From contig JAWNGF010000001.1 of NCBI GenBank assembly GCA_037039685.1, positions 2,666,001 through 2,730,000 on the forward strand: a stretch of DNA of 64,000 nucleotides. Direction: 5' to 3'. This document shows positions 1-13,100 of the stretch, in pieces. The notes under the pieces were generated by a model that saw nothing but the letters and a program-made list of their open reading frames with translations, had not been told where the DNA came from and made no database searches. Made by a program: the position numbers and the translations under genes. This DNA is from Ceratobasidium sp. AG-K. Lineage: Eukaryota; Basidiomycota; Agaricomycetes; Cantharellales; Ceratobasidiaceae. The first letter of the stretch is position 1. Each line of letters begins with the position of its first letter.

Positions 1-65
1 CATCCACCGTCATTTATTCTCGATTTCATTCCAAAACCCGCAAGGAAGCACGCCACGAGGCAGAT

Positions 66-1685
66 ATGGCTGCAAGGTAAGCCACGCTGCAGCTATCAGA
101 CTGCCAAACTGACCTACCATTTCTGACGACAGCAGACCTCACTTGCGTGGTAGCAAACGCTCAGGCTCTGAGTTTGACGACGAGGAACCCGTTGCTGGAC
201 CGAGCTCGATGCATACATCCAACGAGGAGCGGCCACACAAAAAGTGCAAGTCGAACAACTGAATTGTACCATTTTTGATTTTTTAGTCTAACCCATGACC
301 ACAGCGAAACAAGCAGAGAGTCGGCTTTGCCCCTTGTGTAATAAACGCATTCCTCTACACATGCTAGCGCAGCACACCGAAATGGAGCTAGCGAAAGTGA
401 ATGAAGTCATGCATGCCAACTCCCCATCAGCAGATACCCATCCTACAGATCCCACGGCCAGGTGCGTGTGTTTCCCCACATAACGCGGCATTTGGTCCTA
501 CTTAAACTCTCACAGCATTCGTCGAACTGCTGCAATCCGTGCTCGAGCCTCTCTCACTGCGCTCGCTCCTGTTCGTCGACACTCTAACCCTGTGCCGGCT
601 AATCAAGCCGGATCTGACATGAGCCACACAACCCGACAACCAAGACGTACAAGGCACAGCATAGCAATGGGCCCGGACAGCATGGTTGAACGGAGGCAAA
701 GACGCGTTGGGGGCGTATGCCCCGTGTGCGAGGATGACGTGCCGGAAGGGTTGGAGGAGCATGTAGACAGGTGCCTGCAGGACGCCGTGTTGCCTCACCG
801 CCCGCCCCCACCCCCCGAAGCTAGAAGCCCTGTCGTCATCAGACAGGAACCTCCCAGTCCACCTGGAAATGATGAATTCGTTCGTGTCACTGATTTTACT
901 GATTTTCGAGGTGAGCTCGTGTTTGTATTCTTGGACGTAATAAGTCGCGTGTCTGAAGCGTTTTATTGACAGGCACTGGGTACGATATTCGGGACCGCAA
1001 CGTCGCCGACGTCGATGACGATCTTGATGTGGATGGTGACGAAGACACCGTCCTATACGGGGAGTCACAATTCTTCGAAGGCGATATTATACCTGGGAAC
1101 GACAGCTCTGATCAGAGCTCGCGGCGAGGGCGAAGTACATCTCCCAATTCGGTCGACCATGAACACGAACCTCCGGCTAGAATTTTACGAGAGCTAGTAG
1201 CTGCAGGAAAGCTGGTTTTGACTCAGCGCGATATCGACGTCGAAGGTGACGAGGAAGATGAACGTGTCAGCGTTGCAAGCAGCGCGGATGCTAGCATGAC
1301 CTGGCCACCAGGCGACCCCTCCTTACCTACCGGCGCATTGGACGATAAAGACGCGCAAATCTCTGCACTAATGGCCCAAGTTAAGCAACTGGTACGTCTT
1401 GTTGTGGCCGCTGTACCGCTGGTAAATGACGTGCCGCCGCAGGAATCTGCACTTCAGCAAGCTAACGCGGTCCATGCAAAGAGAAGATCCATCTCGAGTA
1501 ACGAGGAGGCTGCCCTCACAGTCTGCCGCATTTGCTTAGATCCCTTCGTAGAGCCGGTAGTATCGACTGGATGTTGGCACCTTTTCTGTCGCGAGTGTTG
1601 GCTACGAAGCCTGGGCTCGACCAAGTATTGCCCCATTTGCAAGCGAATCACGAGTACGTCGAATCTCAGAAAGGTTTACATGTAA
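66..1685 (+). CDS. RNF220-like RING-type E3 ubiquitin ligase
   Basis: Likely exons are 66-76, 133-245, 305-461, 516-910 and 973-1685, which give a frame-consistent 462-residue protein. Two short zinc-finger-like units (RLCPLCNKRIPLHMLAQH and GVCPVCEDDVPEGLEEH) precede an acidic, disordered middle. The last 55 residues are a C3HC4 RING starting CRICLDPF, followed by GCWHLFCRECW and CPIC. The GCWH...CWLRSLG wording and the ending shortly after the RING match the animal RNF220 family, so ubiquitin transfer from an E2 is inferred. The start is the weak point. The exon 2 to exon 3 join works in frame only with a GC-AG intron (246-304, donor GCAAGT). The alternative is a start at the ATG at 295, which skips the first two exons. 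Confidence 0.75.
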
Positions 1686-2574
1686 TTTTAGAACACTTTT
1701 ATTGTCTGGGGTTGGTCGTTGTCCTTGTTGTAATTCGTCCAGTTGTTCCTGTTTTCGTGTCATTTAGGTTAGCATTTGTTGTACGAACAATAGCAGAATA
1801 GAGTGTAGTAATTCATATCTGGCCTTGTTTTGTCCTCAAGGACACTGAATATCAAGAACCAGTCCGTAGGCGGCTCCTTCATCCACATGCCCATCGGGTG
1901 CAGAGCCTGCACAACCACAAACTAATCATAGATCTAGTTGAGGAAACGGGAGACGTGCAACTCACACGGATCAAAGCCCAATCCCCAACTCAGCTCGTTC
2001 ATCGCACCCTAGCGGTCCCAATGAGTAAATGGAGATGATATAATCATACTTGATGTTCTAAGGATTACAACGGATGAGGGGTGTGCTCGAAACAAATAAC
2101 AGTGATTTGGGGAGTTCGGAGGCTTGCATTGAATTCACGCGAGTGGGCTCACGAGCCTATGAGGACATAACTCAGTACCCAGAACAAGTCAACGAGGAAT
2201 TCAATGCGTACTTTATCAGCGACGGCTGAGGAGAGCTACGTGTATACCCCACGTAGATGATGAATGGAATCCAGCCATAGTGCAATACAGTCTGAGGGAA
2301 CAATTAGTTTGAGGACACATGGGCCATGATGGACTTGCCCTCCCAAAGTCAATTGTCTTCAGGATAAGTTCCTGTATCAGCTTCAGCAACCAAAAATCTA
2401 GGCTTCAAACGGCGTATAGCCAACCTTGTTCTCTTCGGAAGTCATGGCAGACGAGTGTGGGTTGGTGGATCGCAAGGATGAAGATCAAAACTTAGTAGCC
2501 GCCAGAATGACCTAATCCCATCTCTCGCTTATGTCATCCAAAATTCTAGGAGAGGCCCTAACCGCTCTTCAACA
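1686..2574. other. Intergenic region before eIF3f
   Basis: About 890 bases with frequent stops in all frames and no convincing exon. It should hold the 3' end of the RING ligase transcript and the promoter and leader of eIF3f. I saw no repeat or RNA gene. Confidence 0.5.
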
Positions 2575-3810
2575 ATGGCTCTGAATCCTGACTCCTCTGC
2601 GCTCTATCTCCAAGCCCCTTCTTCAGCCGCGGGAAATATCGGGTGAATAACCACACATTTACCTACTCATACGTCCCCGTGTTTACCCGTTCTCTTGCAG
2701 GCCTCGGCCAGTAACCACAGTGACTATTCATCCAGTTGCGCTGTTCTCTATCCTCGATCATTTCCTTCGCCGGACTGAATCGCAAGAGCGGGTCATTGGG
2801 ACACTCCTTGGATCTCGTACGGAAACCGAAATCGAGGTCAAGAGCAGCTTTGCTGTGATCCATAATGAGACGGACGAGCAGGTGGCACTGGACATGGATT
2901 ATCATCGAACCATGTATGATCTACATCAAAAGGTCAATCCGAAGGAAGTTATTGTAGGGTGGTAAGTTCAATCACTATATGCACTCGTGATATTGCCTCA
3001 CAGGGCTTATTTTTGAGGTACTCGACCGGAACCGACCTAAACACGTACTCTGCTTTGATTCAAAACTTTTATTCCCAAGAAACAGCACCATTCCAGGCGG
3101 TGCATGTCGTATTGGATACTGGGGTCCGAGAGGGCGTCAATCAGGGTGTCAAGGCCTACGTCAGGTGTGTAAGCATCTATACTTGACTGAGTTATTAAAA
3201 TCTAACGTTTACATTTCAGCTCTCCTGTAGGTGTTCACCCCAAACCCGAAAACTGCGTATTTGTCCCTGTTCCTTGCGAGCTGAGACTGCAAGAGGCTGA
3301 GTTGAGCGGATGTACGTACATGCAAGTACGTTTGCGTTTTACTAGGTCTGACCCAGGTCTACACAGTGGACCTACTGGCTGCAGCCACAAACGCCGCCAA
3401 GCATACCGCCTCCCCAGGCCAAGAACTCGAAATTCTTGAGCAGGCTATCACCAGCGTTAGTGACATGATTGACAGGGTGCTTGCATACGTCAAGCAGGTA
3501 TGAATTGACGGACAATGCAAACGTGGTTATTTGACTTACAGCGTCTAAAGGTCATCGATGGTGAAATTGAGGGTGACCCCACAGTGGGACGATATCTTTT
3601 GGACACACTGAATGCTAGCAGCACATCACTCGACAAGGAGAAGGTCGAGACACTCTTCAACTCCCAATTACAGGTAAGTCTTCATACTATATGCTGGGTC
3701 AATAAACCCCAAGCTCACCTGATGCTTAGGACACACTTACTATCTCGTACCTGGCTAACATTGTTCGTTCGGAAGTCGAAGTTTCTTCCCGCATGTCGCT
3801 CGTTACATGA
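2575..3810 (+). CDS. Translation initiation factor eIF3 subunit f
   Basis: Seven exons (2575-2642, 2701-2961, 3018-3164, 3220-3311, 3367-3497, 3542-3673, 3730-3810) join cleanly into 303 residues. The protein opens with a short Ala/Ser leader, then an MPN (Mov34) domain beginning [18 protein letters not shown]. It continues through VIGTLLG and the VGWYSTG motif typical of eIF3f, and ends with the helical C-terminal part that includes the [11 protein letters not shown] region. In the family this is an enzymatically inactive MPN subunit of the eIF3 complex, which recruits mRNA to the 40S ribosome. No JAMM zinc motif is visible, as expected. Introns are 44-58 bases with clear GT...AG ends. Its nearest relative in the window by pathway is RPL35, but the two are not linked. 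Confidence 0.93.
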
Positions 3811-4025
3811 ACCAATGCCCATCTTCGTAACACGGCATTGTTATCTACGCACCATTCTTTTAGCTGCGGCGTCGTTGGGTTCAAGTTGTAACATTATGCA
3901 CACGGTCGCTCAAAATATATACTGAAATAGTAAAACGAACACGATTGAAAGATCACATAGGCGAAGCGAAAAGTCCTTCATTTTCAGCAATCGGCAACCG
4001 ATATTTGAACGGAGTTGATGTCAGA

Positions 4026-5467
4026 CTATTCGCCAGAATTCAACCATCCTTTGATCTTATCCACCAATTTGGAGTTATCCGAGACAGGGATAGGAACTGA
4101 CCAGTGCTCATCTACAGAATAAGCCTATCAAAATCAACGCGATGAGCCAACGACGCAGAGATTCATCCTTAAACTCACGCGTTCATAGCACACCTGCCAA
4201 ATTTGTCGGGCATACGTCCCGTGCCTACTCTCCCGGCTATACGCGTCAACCATTGTCTTGTCACCCGTCGGATTTCTGCCCCCAAACGGGCTGATCAAGA
4301 GAGATTCTCCCTTAGGGCTTTGGTTGTTCAAGGAGCTGAGTCGCCCCTGAAGGTACTTCAAGTCACTTAGGTTCAATCCAAGGCAGTACCCTCGCGCCCG
4401 GATTCGGTCGGTGTATGTAGTGTACTTCGGATGACCATCTATGAAAAGGACCTTTGAGCCGTTGGGTAACATAGTAGAGTCAATTAAGCTCACAATATTC
4501 ACAGAATGCTCGGCGGCTGGTTCCAAGTTTCGTAGGGGCGCCGATCACCGTGTTTTCCATCCACAAAAGTCTAACTTCCGCTACAATTGGAAGTGCAGCT
4601 GCGACTGTATTCTCCAGAGATCCGATACGAGATCCAAAAGACGACAAAATAGCATGGGTTTCCTCTCTGTGACGGTCGAAATCCTTGACGGTGATTGGCC
4701 TAGGCTCAGTTTGGCAAGTAGAATAGGGGCGTCCACGGGAGCGCAATGGAGGCCTGTGTCCCTGAGCATTGCGGGGAGTTGAGCCCTCATGGTATGTGTT
4801 ACGAGGTACTTTATCAACGGATACATATCTCGGCTCATATTCAGAAAGTTCGCATCGTCGTTTGGGACCAGACAATGGTGGTGGGTCGATAGGCGGTGGG
4901 GGAGGGTACTGGAACGTTTTTTTGGGAGCGGTGTCCAAAAAGGAGATATTAGTTGGTCCACGATTGGTTGTATTTCTGGCATAGTAGATGGCACTTGGTC
5001 TTGTTGAGTTCTTGGATGGTGGCGAACGAAGATTCGAGGGAGGCGGGGGCTGGAAGGGCCGATGGATATCCAGTTTTGAAGAAAACACCGAAGACTTATA
5101 ACCGGGTAATTTGTTCTCCTTTCCGCTTGAAGCAAGAGAGAATCCAGGATACGTTACGGTGATTTTCGTGCTCGACTTAGGGTGAACAACCGGATGTATG
5201 CGGTAGGATAGGGGACGCAAAGAAGGGTTAGTGTTTTCCAATCCTCTCGAAGAGGTTTCATAGGTTCGGCGAGCAGTTTGGAAAGGAATAAGCTTCGGTT
5301 GTGTCTCCAGAATAGTTGGTTTAGAGATGGTAGGGCGCTGCTACGTGTGAGCGACGATACAATATTTCGCGACGCGGATTGCTCACTGCTTGATCGCGAC
5401 ACTCTTTATTCTTGCGTAGACCCTTGCTGTGAATCGGAGGGTGGACTTCCATAGAATTGGCAGACAT
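4026..5467 (-). CDS. Uncharacterised proline/serine-rich protein
   Basis: I do not recognise this gene. The likely start is the ATG at 5467 (MSANSMEVHPPIHSKG...), with exon 1 at 5387-5467 and an intron at 5341-5386. A long exon follows that encodes a disordered Pro/Ser/Arg-rich region and then a short helix (KDFDRHREETHAILSSFGSR) that may be coiled. A further splice lies around 4480-4560; I could not fix its ends. Downstream sequence is clearly coding (KVLFIDGHPKYTTYTDR and onwards). The last intron uses a strong GTGAGT donor and leads to an ending of VDKIKGWLNSGE and a stop at 4026-4028. It is divergent from the nucleoside hydrolase, with about 150 bases between the two starts. No enzymatic motif is visible. 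Confidence 0.65.
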
Positions 5468-5620
5468 GTATCACGAACTCAAGGCTCGAAGGCGGTAGTG
5501 GGTGGTAACGCAGTCCAAGTCGTCGCGTGGCGGCTTTATACAGTGGCCAATTGCAAGGTTAGGTAATGGGCGCTAAGGCAGCAAGAACCAACCGAGTTGG
5601 ATCAGACCTCGTCGATCAAC

Positions 5621-7000
5621 ATGGAATCCGAGTCTTCGCCCACGAAGTATCTTTGGCTAGACTGTGATCCAGTGAGCTCTTAGGATAATCCTGAACGAGA
5701 TGTTCGCTGCTTATTGGTGGACTTTCTTCAAGGGGCACGACGATGCGATTGCTATCTTGATGGCTCTGTATTCACCTGGGATTCAATTACTTGGAGTCTC
5801 AACGGTTAGTCCCTCAACCTGTCGGAATAGATTGAAATCATAGTGTTTTCTTAGGTGCATGGGAACGCCAGCCGACACAATACTTTCTCAAATGCTATTC
5901 GGTTGTTATATGCTTATGGAGCGAGCGAATCGATACAGGTCTATGCTGGTGCATCTCAGCCCCTACTGCGTCCAACGAGAGCTGTGGGCATATTTAGGCA
6001 GTCCGATGAGCATATAATGTTGATTATATCCTTTAGGATCCCGAGATACACGGAGCAGACGGGTTAGGTGGCGTCATTGGACTACCGGACTCTGAAAATA
6101 CCGTTATCCGAGACCGTTTCGCCAAATCGCCCTCGACAAATGCTGTCCAAGGATTGGAGGCAGCCGTCAAGAAATGTCTATCTGAAAACAGAAGGCTTCA
6201 TGTAATCGCAACAGGACCTCTCACCAATGTCGCCTTGTTCTCGGCCGTCCATCCAGAGCTACTCTCGGGGATCGCAGAAATCATCTTTATGGGTGGAGGT
6301 GTTGGTGTAGGAAACCGAAGTGCGGTCGCTGAGTTCAACATTCTTTGCGACCCTGAAGCAGCCCAGATGGTGCTCAACCTGGACCTCCCGAAAATCATGA
6401 TTCCGCTGAATGTGACCCATACAGCAATCTTGACTCCGGCTTTGCATGCTCGACTCATCCAGGCCACCGAGAGCGGATCCTCGGCCAAAAGTACGCCTCT
6501 GCGACAAATGTTGTCGTCGCTCGTAGGGTATGTTTCGAGATGCTCATTCGGGGGGCAACGCTTATGTCTTTTGCAGGTTCTTTGCCGAGTCATATCGGTC
6601 CACGTTTGGGTTTACCGAAGGCCCACCATTACACGATGCTTGTTGCATCGCGTACCTTCACAATCCCAGCTGGTTTGTATCCAAGCGCTATCACGTAGAT
6701 GTTGAACTCGCCGGAGCTCACTCGGCTGGGGAGACTATTGTCGATGTCTGGAACTACGCTCCAACAGATGATTCCTGGGGTATGTGAATAATTCTTGACA
6801 CCTAAGACACGCTGCTCACAAATGTCGTTTCAGGGCCATGCGGAAAAAACTGCATAGTCACGACATCCATGGACGTGAGTGACTTTGGGTAAACGCAAGA
6901 CCCATCTTGACACTAACTGTATGCGTAGGTTCAACATTTTTTTGAGCTGTTTCTTGATTGCATTCAAAAATGTGACGGTGTTTCCCCTCTGGGAGCTTGA
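5621..7000 (+). CDS. Inosine/uridine-preferring nucleoside hydrolase
   Basis: Seven exons (5621-5671, 5733-5804, 5855-5983, 6037-6527, 6577-6779, 6834-6874, 6929-7000) give 352 residues, normal for the family. The N-terminus carries the calcium-binding signature LWLDCDPGHDDAIAI, split by the first intron exactly between DP and GHDD. Later comes DPEIHGADGLGG and then VIATGPLTNVA, both typical of IUNH enzymes that split the N-glycosidic bond of ribonucleosides for purine and pyrimidine salvage. The C-terminal His-Asp region (HVDVELAGAHSAGETIVDVW) supplies the usual catalytic histidine and fourth metal ligand. No signal peptide is seen, so a cytosolic enzyme is likely. Substrate preference cannot be told from sequence. 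Confidence 0.93.
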
Positions 7001-7150
7001 AACTTCATAAAGACAATCACATTATCTATGAGATGGGAGTAGTACATGTAGGACTATTGAAACCATTACCAACTTCACGTATAATTCATCTGCAAGTACT
7101 ATCGTTAAAATCGTAAGGATCACATGTTGGGAATAAGTTAGTGTGCCACA

Positions 7151-10100
7151 TCATTCGTATAATCGGCTGCGACGATTGTTGCCTCCGTCAAGGAATATCT
7201 TGCTCAGGGGCCTTTCCTGTCGCGGCCGTCGTCGACCACTACGCAAGCTTCGGAGAGCCTGGTCCAGATCACCTCGCCCGGCGGACAAATGAACACTGCT
7301 GATACTTCCTTGCAATGATGCGTCGGCTGGGGACAGCAGTTCTTTCGGCTCTTGCTTTGGTGTAGTCGCCACCTGAAAGCGGGTCAGACTAAGCCTGTGG
7401 GAGAGCAGTAAACTAGAGCTAACCGATTCTTCATCGGGAGTGGCTACCACCACAGACGGGCTGGGTTGCACGATTGTCGCATTGACCTCCAACGCAGTTT
7501 TCTAGGGAGGGAACGTATAAATATACTAGTTCAGTCAAATATAGCTCACTAACCTGTAGCGACGATGCAAATGATAGAATCAACTCGAAGACATCCTCAG
7601 GCTTGGTCGCATCTGGTCCCTCAGTGCTTTCGCCAAAGTAAGAGATCATTTCAGTCAACTTGGTTTGGGTCGATTCTGCCAAAGCCTTGAGCGCATATAC
7701 GCTTTCTGCGGAGCTTCTAATGAACGGCTAAATAACGTGGTGAGCACGAGAACAAGCTGCCGACATTCCAGTCTCACCTGCATCACGGCACCGAACCTAT
7801 CCGATGGCGAGTTTGATGCCTTTCGGCAAGAAATTATTTCCGAGGTAGTCTTGTTGAGCCCGGCTTCAATGCTGGTTACACTCTGCATGACGGTCTGAAC
7901 AGAGACTGTGCAAAAAATAAGCGGCCGTCCCTGAAAATAAAGACAATGCATACTTCGAGCGGCGGACTCCAGGTGGGGCAATTGTTCAATGAACAGGATC
8001 GTTGAAGAGTCGGAACGCAGGAGGACTCGAGCGATGTAATGAAGCAATGTCGGACATCCAGCATCTGCTTTGGCCGTCTTCGTCTCCTTGAGCTGTAGTA
8101 GGATGAATGGTCAGCGAGATAGACACTCATCCGAGAATGCTTTTTGACCTTCAGTAGCGACTTGAGCCTAAACCCAGAAGCGCCTCCTCGGAATGTCGAT
8201 TTGTTCAACGCGTTACCTACGGCCAGAACAACCTGTAGTAATTCCATTAGAGATAGGTCATTAACTTTTAAAAAGTACAAACCTGCAATAACTTGCGCAA
8301 TTTGTCGGATGTACAGAGCTCTACTGCCGCGTCATGGAGTATCGAAAGGTCTGGCTGGGCCTCGATGATCTCAAGCTCTAGGCTGCGACGGTAAATCATA
8401 CACGAGAGACGTTCTTGCAGCCTCGGTATCTTCAGAATCTATCGAACAGTGTGAAACTTGTGATGAATTAAGAGTATATATACGTACCTCGCTAAAGTAC
8501 TGATCCGCCTCTGCTAGTTTGCTGCTATCACCGAAATCCTGTATCCTGTTGGCCTACAATGGACATAGTAAGCCTCTTTACGAGTTGTTCATGGGAAAGG
8601 AACTAGCCTCTTCCGCGGTTGGCAGCTGCTTGGATATTGCTACCAAGTCTTCCGGAGTTAGACGAGAGTCGTCAACAGCCAGAATAGCGTCCCGAATAGC
8701 AGTTGGAGGCATTTTCAGCATCTTGAGCATAATGGCTATACCAAATCAGCGTCAATCATCTAGCTCACAGTTATGGAAGCCGTACTTACCGACGTTGTTG
8801 GCCCGTGTAATGTCCAGCATAGTTGTAACTTGTTTCTTGGTTTTGATGACCTGAGAGGTGGTGACTATTTTGGATGGGACTTGTTCCAAGGAGAACACAT
8901 CCTCGAGGTCTTCAAGCTCTACATCCCCTCCCATCATACCCAATTGTCCCCAAACAGTATTCGAGCCGTTTGCCTTGACGGCCTTTTCCCAGAAGAACGG
9001 CTTGAGGAATCGTTAGCTCTCTGTCTGATGGACGCATATAGGCTCACCTTCAACTTCTTGGCAGGCGGGGCTCCGTTGCTAGGCCTAGATAACTTCCACG
9101 CGGGCAACCCATTAGAAGGCGGAGGCGGTGGTGGTGGAGCGCCAGCTGCACAAATTTATCAGTTGTGCGTCAAAACTATATCATTGTACTGACGAGGTGG
9201 GGGTATACCGTTGGGAGCGGGTGGCGGAGGCGGCGGCGGTGGAGGCGGTGGAGAAATCGGCGATTTAATCGGAGAAGTAACGGGAGGCGGAGGAGGAGGA
9301 GGCGGCGGCGGTGGGGGGACCGAGTTGGAATTTGAAATAGCCACGGCAGGTGGTATGTGAAGCGGGGGTGGTGGCGGAGGGGGCGCAGGTGGAGAGAAAA
9401 CCGGCGATTGGATGATTGGCGACAACGATGTTGGCGAGTGAATTGGAGACATTGTCATTGGCGACTGGATAATCGGAGAAAGCGGAGTTGGCGGTGGCGG
9501 GGGTGCTGGCGGTGGCGGAATAGGTGCGGCGCCAATCTCATCTGAGCCGCTGAGGGGTTGCGACGGGCGACGTAGAGGAGGAGGAGGGGGCGGTGCAACT
9601 CGAGATTTAAAGTCGCGCTCCGCCAGCTGTTGCTTGAGAGCAGATTGAGCATCAGCCAGCTTCCCATTGAGCTCCGACAACTCTTGACGGAGCTTGGATA
9701 TTTCCTCTTCCTTTGCAGCCAGGCCCTCTATCGCATGTTTGGTCATCTTCTCTGCATCGAAATCTGGCTCCTGGGTGTCGGGGGCCGCTTGATTAGCATT
9801 CCGAGTAGATTCGAAACGCGAGCAAAGCGCCTCCATCGCACGCTTCAGATATGTGACCGTCTTATCCTTCTCGCGCAAGGAGGTCTCGAGCTCGACAACC
9901 TAAAGGGCAAGAGAATAAGTAAATGCAAGCTATATGCATATTATTCATACCCTGGCTTTGCTGTTGGACATTTCTTCAGACATTGCGCTCCACTTTGCTC
10001 GGTCCCTCTCGCGCTTGATGCGCTCTTGCTCCTCCTTTCCAGTAAGATTAGAAGAGGTTCCGATTCATCACGTCTACTTACTGAGGCCCCGACAAGTCGC

Positions 10101-13100
10101 TCGTTTTCGCTTCGGAGCTTGTCTACTTCTGCTTGAAGTCGCACTACCGCCTTTTCCTTCTGAACAAGTCGTTGCACGATCCCATGCATATTCTACCCGA
10201 CACCCAACCGGTGAATCTACAAGCCAAACTGTGTTCAAATGGCCGGTTCACTCACCTCCTGGCCGGTGCTTCTGGCCTGTACGGATCTCACAGTCTCGAG
10301 CTCCGAAGCGAGTCTTTGTGCTTTCTCAGACAGTCCCGTATTCTATTGGAATTAAGTCAGAGAAGGGTTTCAATGTCAAGGCCGACGTACTTCTGCCTTC
10401 ATCACCACGATCTGTTTGCGGAGCGCTTCTAGCTCAGTATTGGCTTGACTTGCGCTCTCGCTTGACGAGATGTCAGGACAGATACCAGTAATGTCTTGTA
10501 CAGAAGCAACATATTGTTTGAGAAACGGGATCCAATCATGCTCCCTGTCAAAGAATCAGCTCTTGCTCGGCTAATCAAAGTCCCACCTACAAGTCTTCGA
10601 CCACGCATAGTTGTGAAATAAAGCGATGCAAAACAACGAAAAGTCGAGACTTGATACCCCTGATATTGGTGGAAGTAAAGTATCAACTATCTCACAGGTA
10701 AACATTACTCACAAAGTTGTCTCCTGTTCTAGAATGCGAATATGAGCTCGAAGGATCTCAAGAAGCGTATCGGGCAGTCCATCATAACTCTCAGCAAGGG
10801 ATACTAGTTTATCAAAAGCAGTGGCGGCTTCAGATTTCCCCCATCCCTGGTCGTCCTCCGACTGCTCAAACTGCTTCGTGGTAAGAGCCCGCAGATCTTC
10901 CTCGTCGTCGAGCTTATCTTCACAGTAGCCATCGAGTCGCTCAATGACCGTTGTGGGAGGATTGAGGTATCTCAAGGTCTACAGAGCGTGAGCGCAAGTC
11001 CGTCTGAGAGTCAAGCATGCACGTACGACTATGATTTCGTTGAATCCTCGTCTAGTGAGTTCGTCCCTTAGAGCGACTCTCTGCTCTAGATCCGGACATG
11101 ACGCAGTGATAGCGACTAGTAGGACTAGCACCGTCGTTGTTTCCGCCCAAAATATCTCATCGAGGGCTTCCGGCGTGGCGTCATGAACTCGAAGGGTTTC
11201 AATAAGATTCTCAAATCGAAAATCTTCGCGGTTCACAATCGCAAAGTCGGAAAAGGCGTCGAGTACCATTCTATGGCCTCGGTCTTCAGAAACGACGGAG
11301 ATTCCGGCCAGTAAATCAGCCACATTTGAACGAATCTTAAGGTTGCCAGTATCGAGACACGTTACGATTTGGAAGATGAGGTTGGGCATGGATAGTAGCT
11401 TTACCAATCCGGGCTAACATTACAGTCAATACGCATGTCAACATTGACGCAACAGCGGACGCATGTGCTTACATCGGTATTGACGAGGACACGGATGCAC
11501 TTGATGCATTCGAGAAGCGACATTGACTCCGACTGGGTTAGATTCCGCCTGAGTTATATGGTCAGAATAACTCCGAGGAATAATGTATAAAGAAACCTTT
11601 TGTCTCCGTTTTTGACGAGTGCAACTATGAGACTCGAAAGGGCTTCCATTCCCTGTCCTGGCCCAAGAAACTCCTTGATCCAATCCAGTTTGGCGGTTGC
11701 AGCATGAATCCTCAGACTGACGAGGTGCTTCACGAGGGTGGTACTGTTGGGTTTGGTTCCCGTGATCCCAGCAACGTATGGTGTGACTGTTGAATAATTT
11801 ATACTTGAGGGAGACGCAGCTTGTCCAACGCGAGCGAGCTCCGCGACAGCGCTCTTGCCCTTGTCGCTTGATCTTTCCCCTTCTGCAACAACAGGTTGAC
11901 CAGGAGCACCCCACCACGACGCCCAGAGGCCCCCTTTAGAGGTCGGAGTTGGCTCCGTGGGCTCCTCCTCTGTGGGCTCTAGGCTACGTCTTGACCCAGA
12001 TGATGGGTGCCGATGAAGCGAGTTCCGCGGTGTTCCCTCGCCGGCTGACAAGGCTGCGACTGCCGCGGATCCGGCACTGGTCGTCCAACTACCAAACCGA
12101 CCAGAGAACCGCCCCAAGGCGCCTCCGGATAATTGAGGCAATAGTTTGGGAACCAGAGAGGTAGTACTCGACGATGGACCGAACGTGGCAGACGAAGAAA
12201 TGTTGAGAGCAGAGGGAGAAGTGGGGACGCTACGGCTCTTGCTCTGCATAATCAAGTATTTCTTCCGGTCCCAGGTCATCTCTCGCATCTTCTGTCTTTG
12301 TTCAGGTTTAATCCCAAACTCGTCCTGTTCAAATTAATTAGAACGAGAACGAGTAAGGCCCAATCATACACACCATGAATTCCTCAAATTCTGCTCTTTG
12401 CTCATCGTTCTCTATGAGATCATCTCCCTCTTCACCTGGAAGCTGATTTGCATAAGGGTCTATTGGCAAAGGCGAACTAACGCTGACTCTTTCTGGAGTG
12501 GCTGGGGCAGCGTTCGGTTGGGAAGGTAGGATGGCGGCACTGGAGGGAGATAGGCTAAGCCAGCTATCAAACATGTAAGACAGCCGATTCGCCGAGTATG
12601 ACGACCGTCGGGAAGGCGAATCGGCTCCCGACGAGTTTGACATGACAGAGGACCGACGATACTTAGAACCGTCTGGACTGGATGGTGCAGACATAATCTG
12701 CCTCGAGCCTTGCTTAGCCGTCCCGTCACCATTGTCTTGGCTTTCCACTAAGCTCGTGCGGGAACCGAGCTCATTGATCGATGATGCAAATTTGAGAGTA
12801 TCGTCGTTGACGAGCGAAAGTAGTGAGGGAAACGTTTTCGACTTGGGGCGGCGGTACCATTCCTCAGGCACCACCAGGCGAAGTCTTCTTCGCGGCGTCA
12901 ATTGTTGCAGCACAGTCGTTAGAACCGTTGAAGGATCTAATTTTCGAGGTGCTGCAGTAAAATTAAGAAACAGAACAGCATCATCCACGAAAAAACTCAC
13001 GTTCCGTCCCACCATCAATGCTGTATAGCTCAACACAGTAGTCCACCTTCCCTCCCCCTGGACCCGCAATGTACAGCGCAAGACCCAGATTATCCCCGAT

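Noticed and set aside
502..1068. Minus-strand 188-codon frame opposite the RING gene
   Set aside because: It lies opposite well-supported exons with zinc-finger and RING motifs; its own composition shows no domain.
9357..9545. Trp/Arg-rich plus-strand frame
   Set aside because: This is simply the complement of the formin proline repeat.
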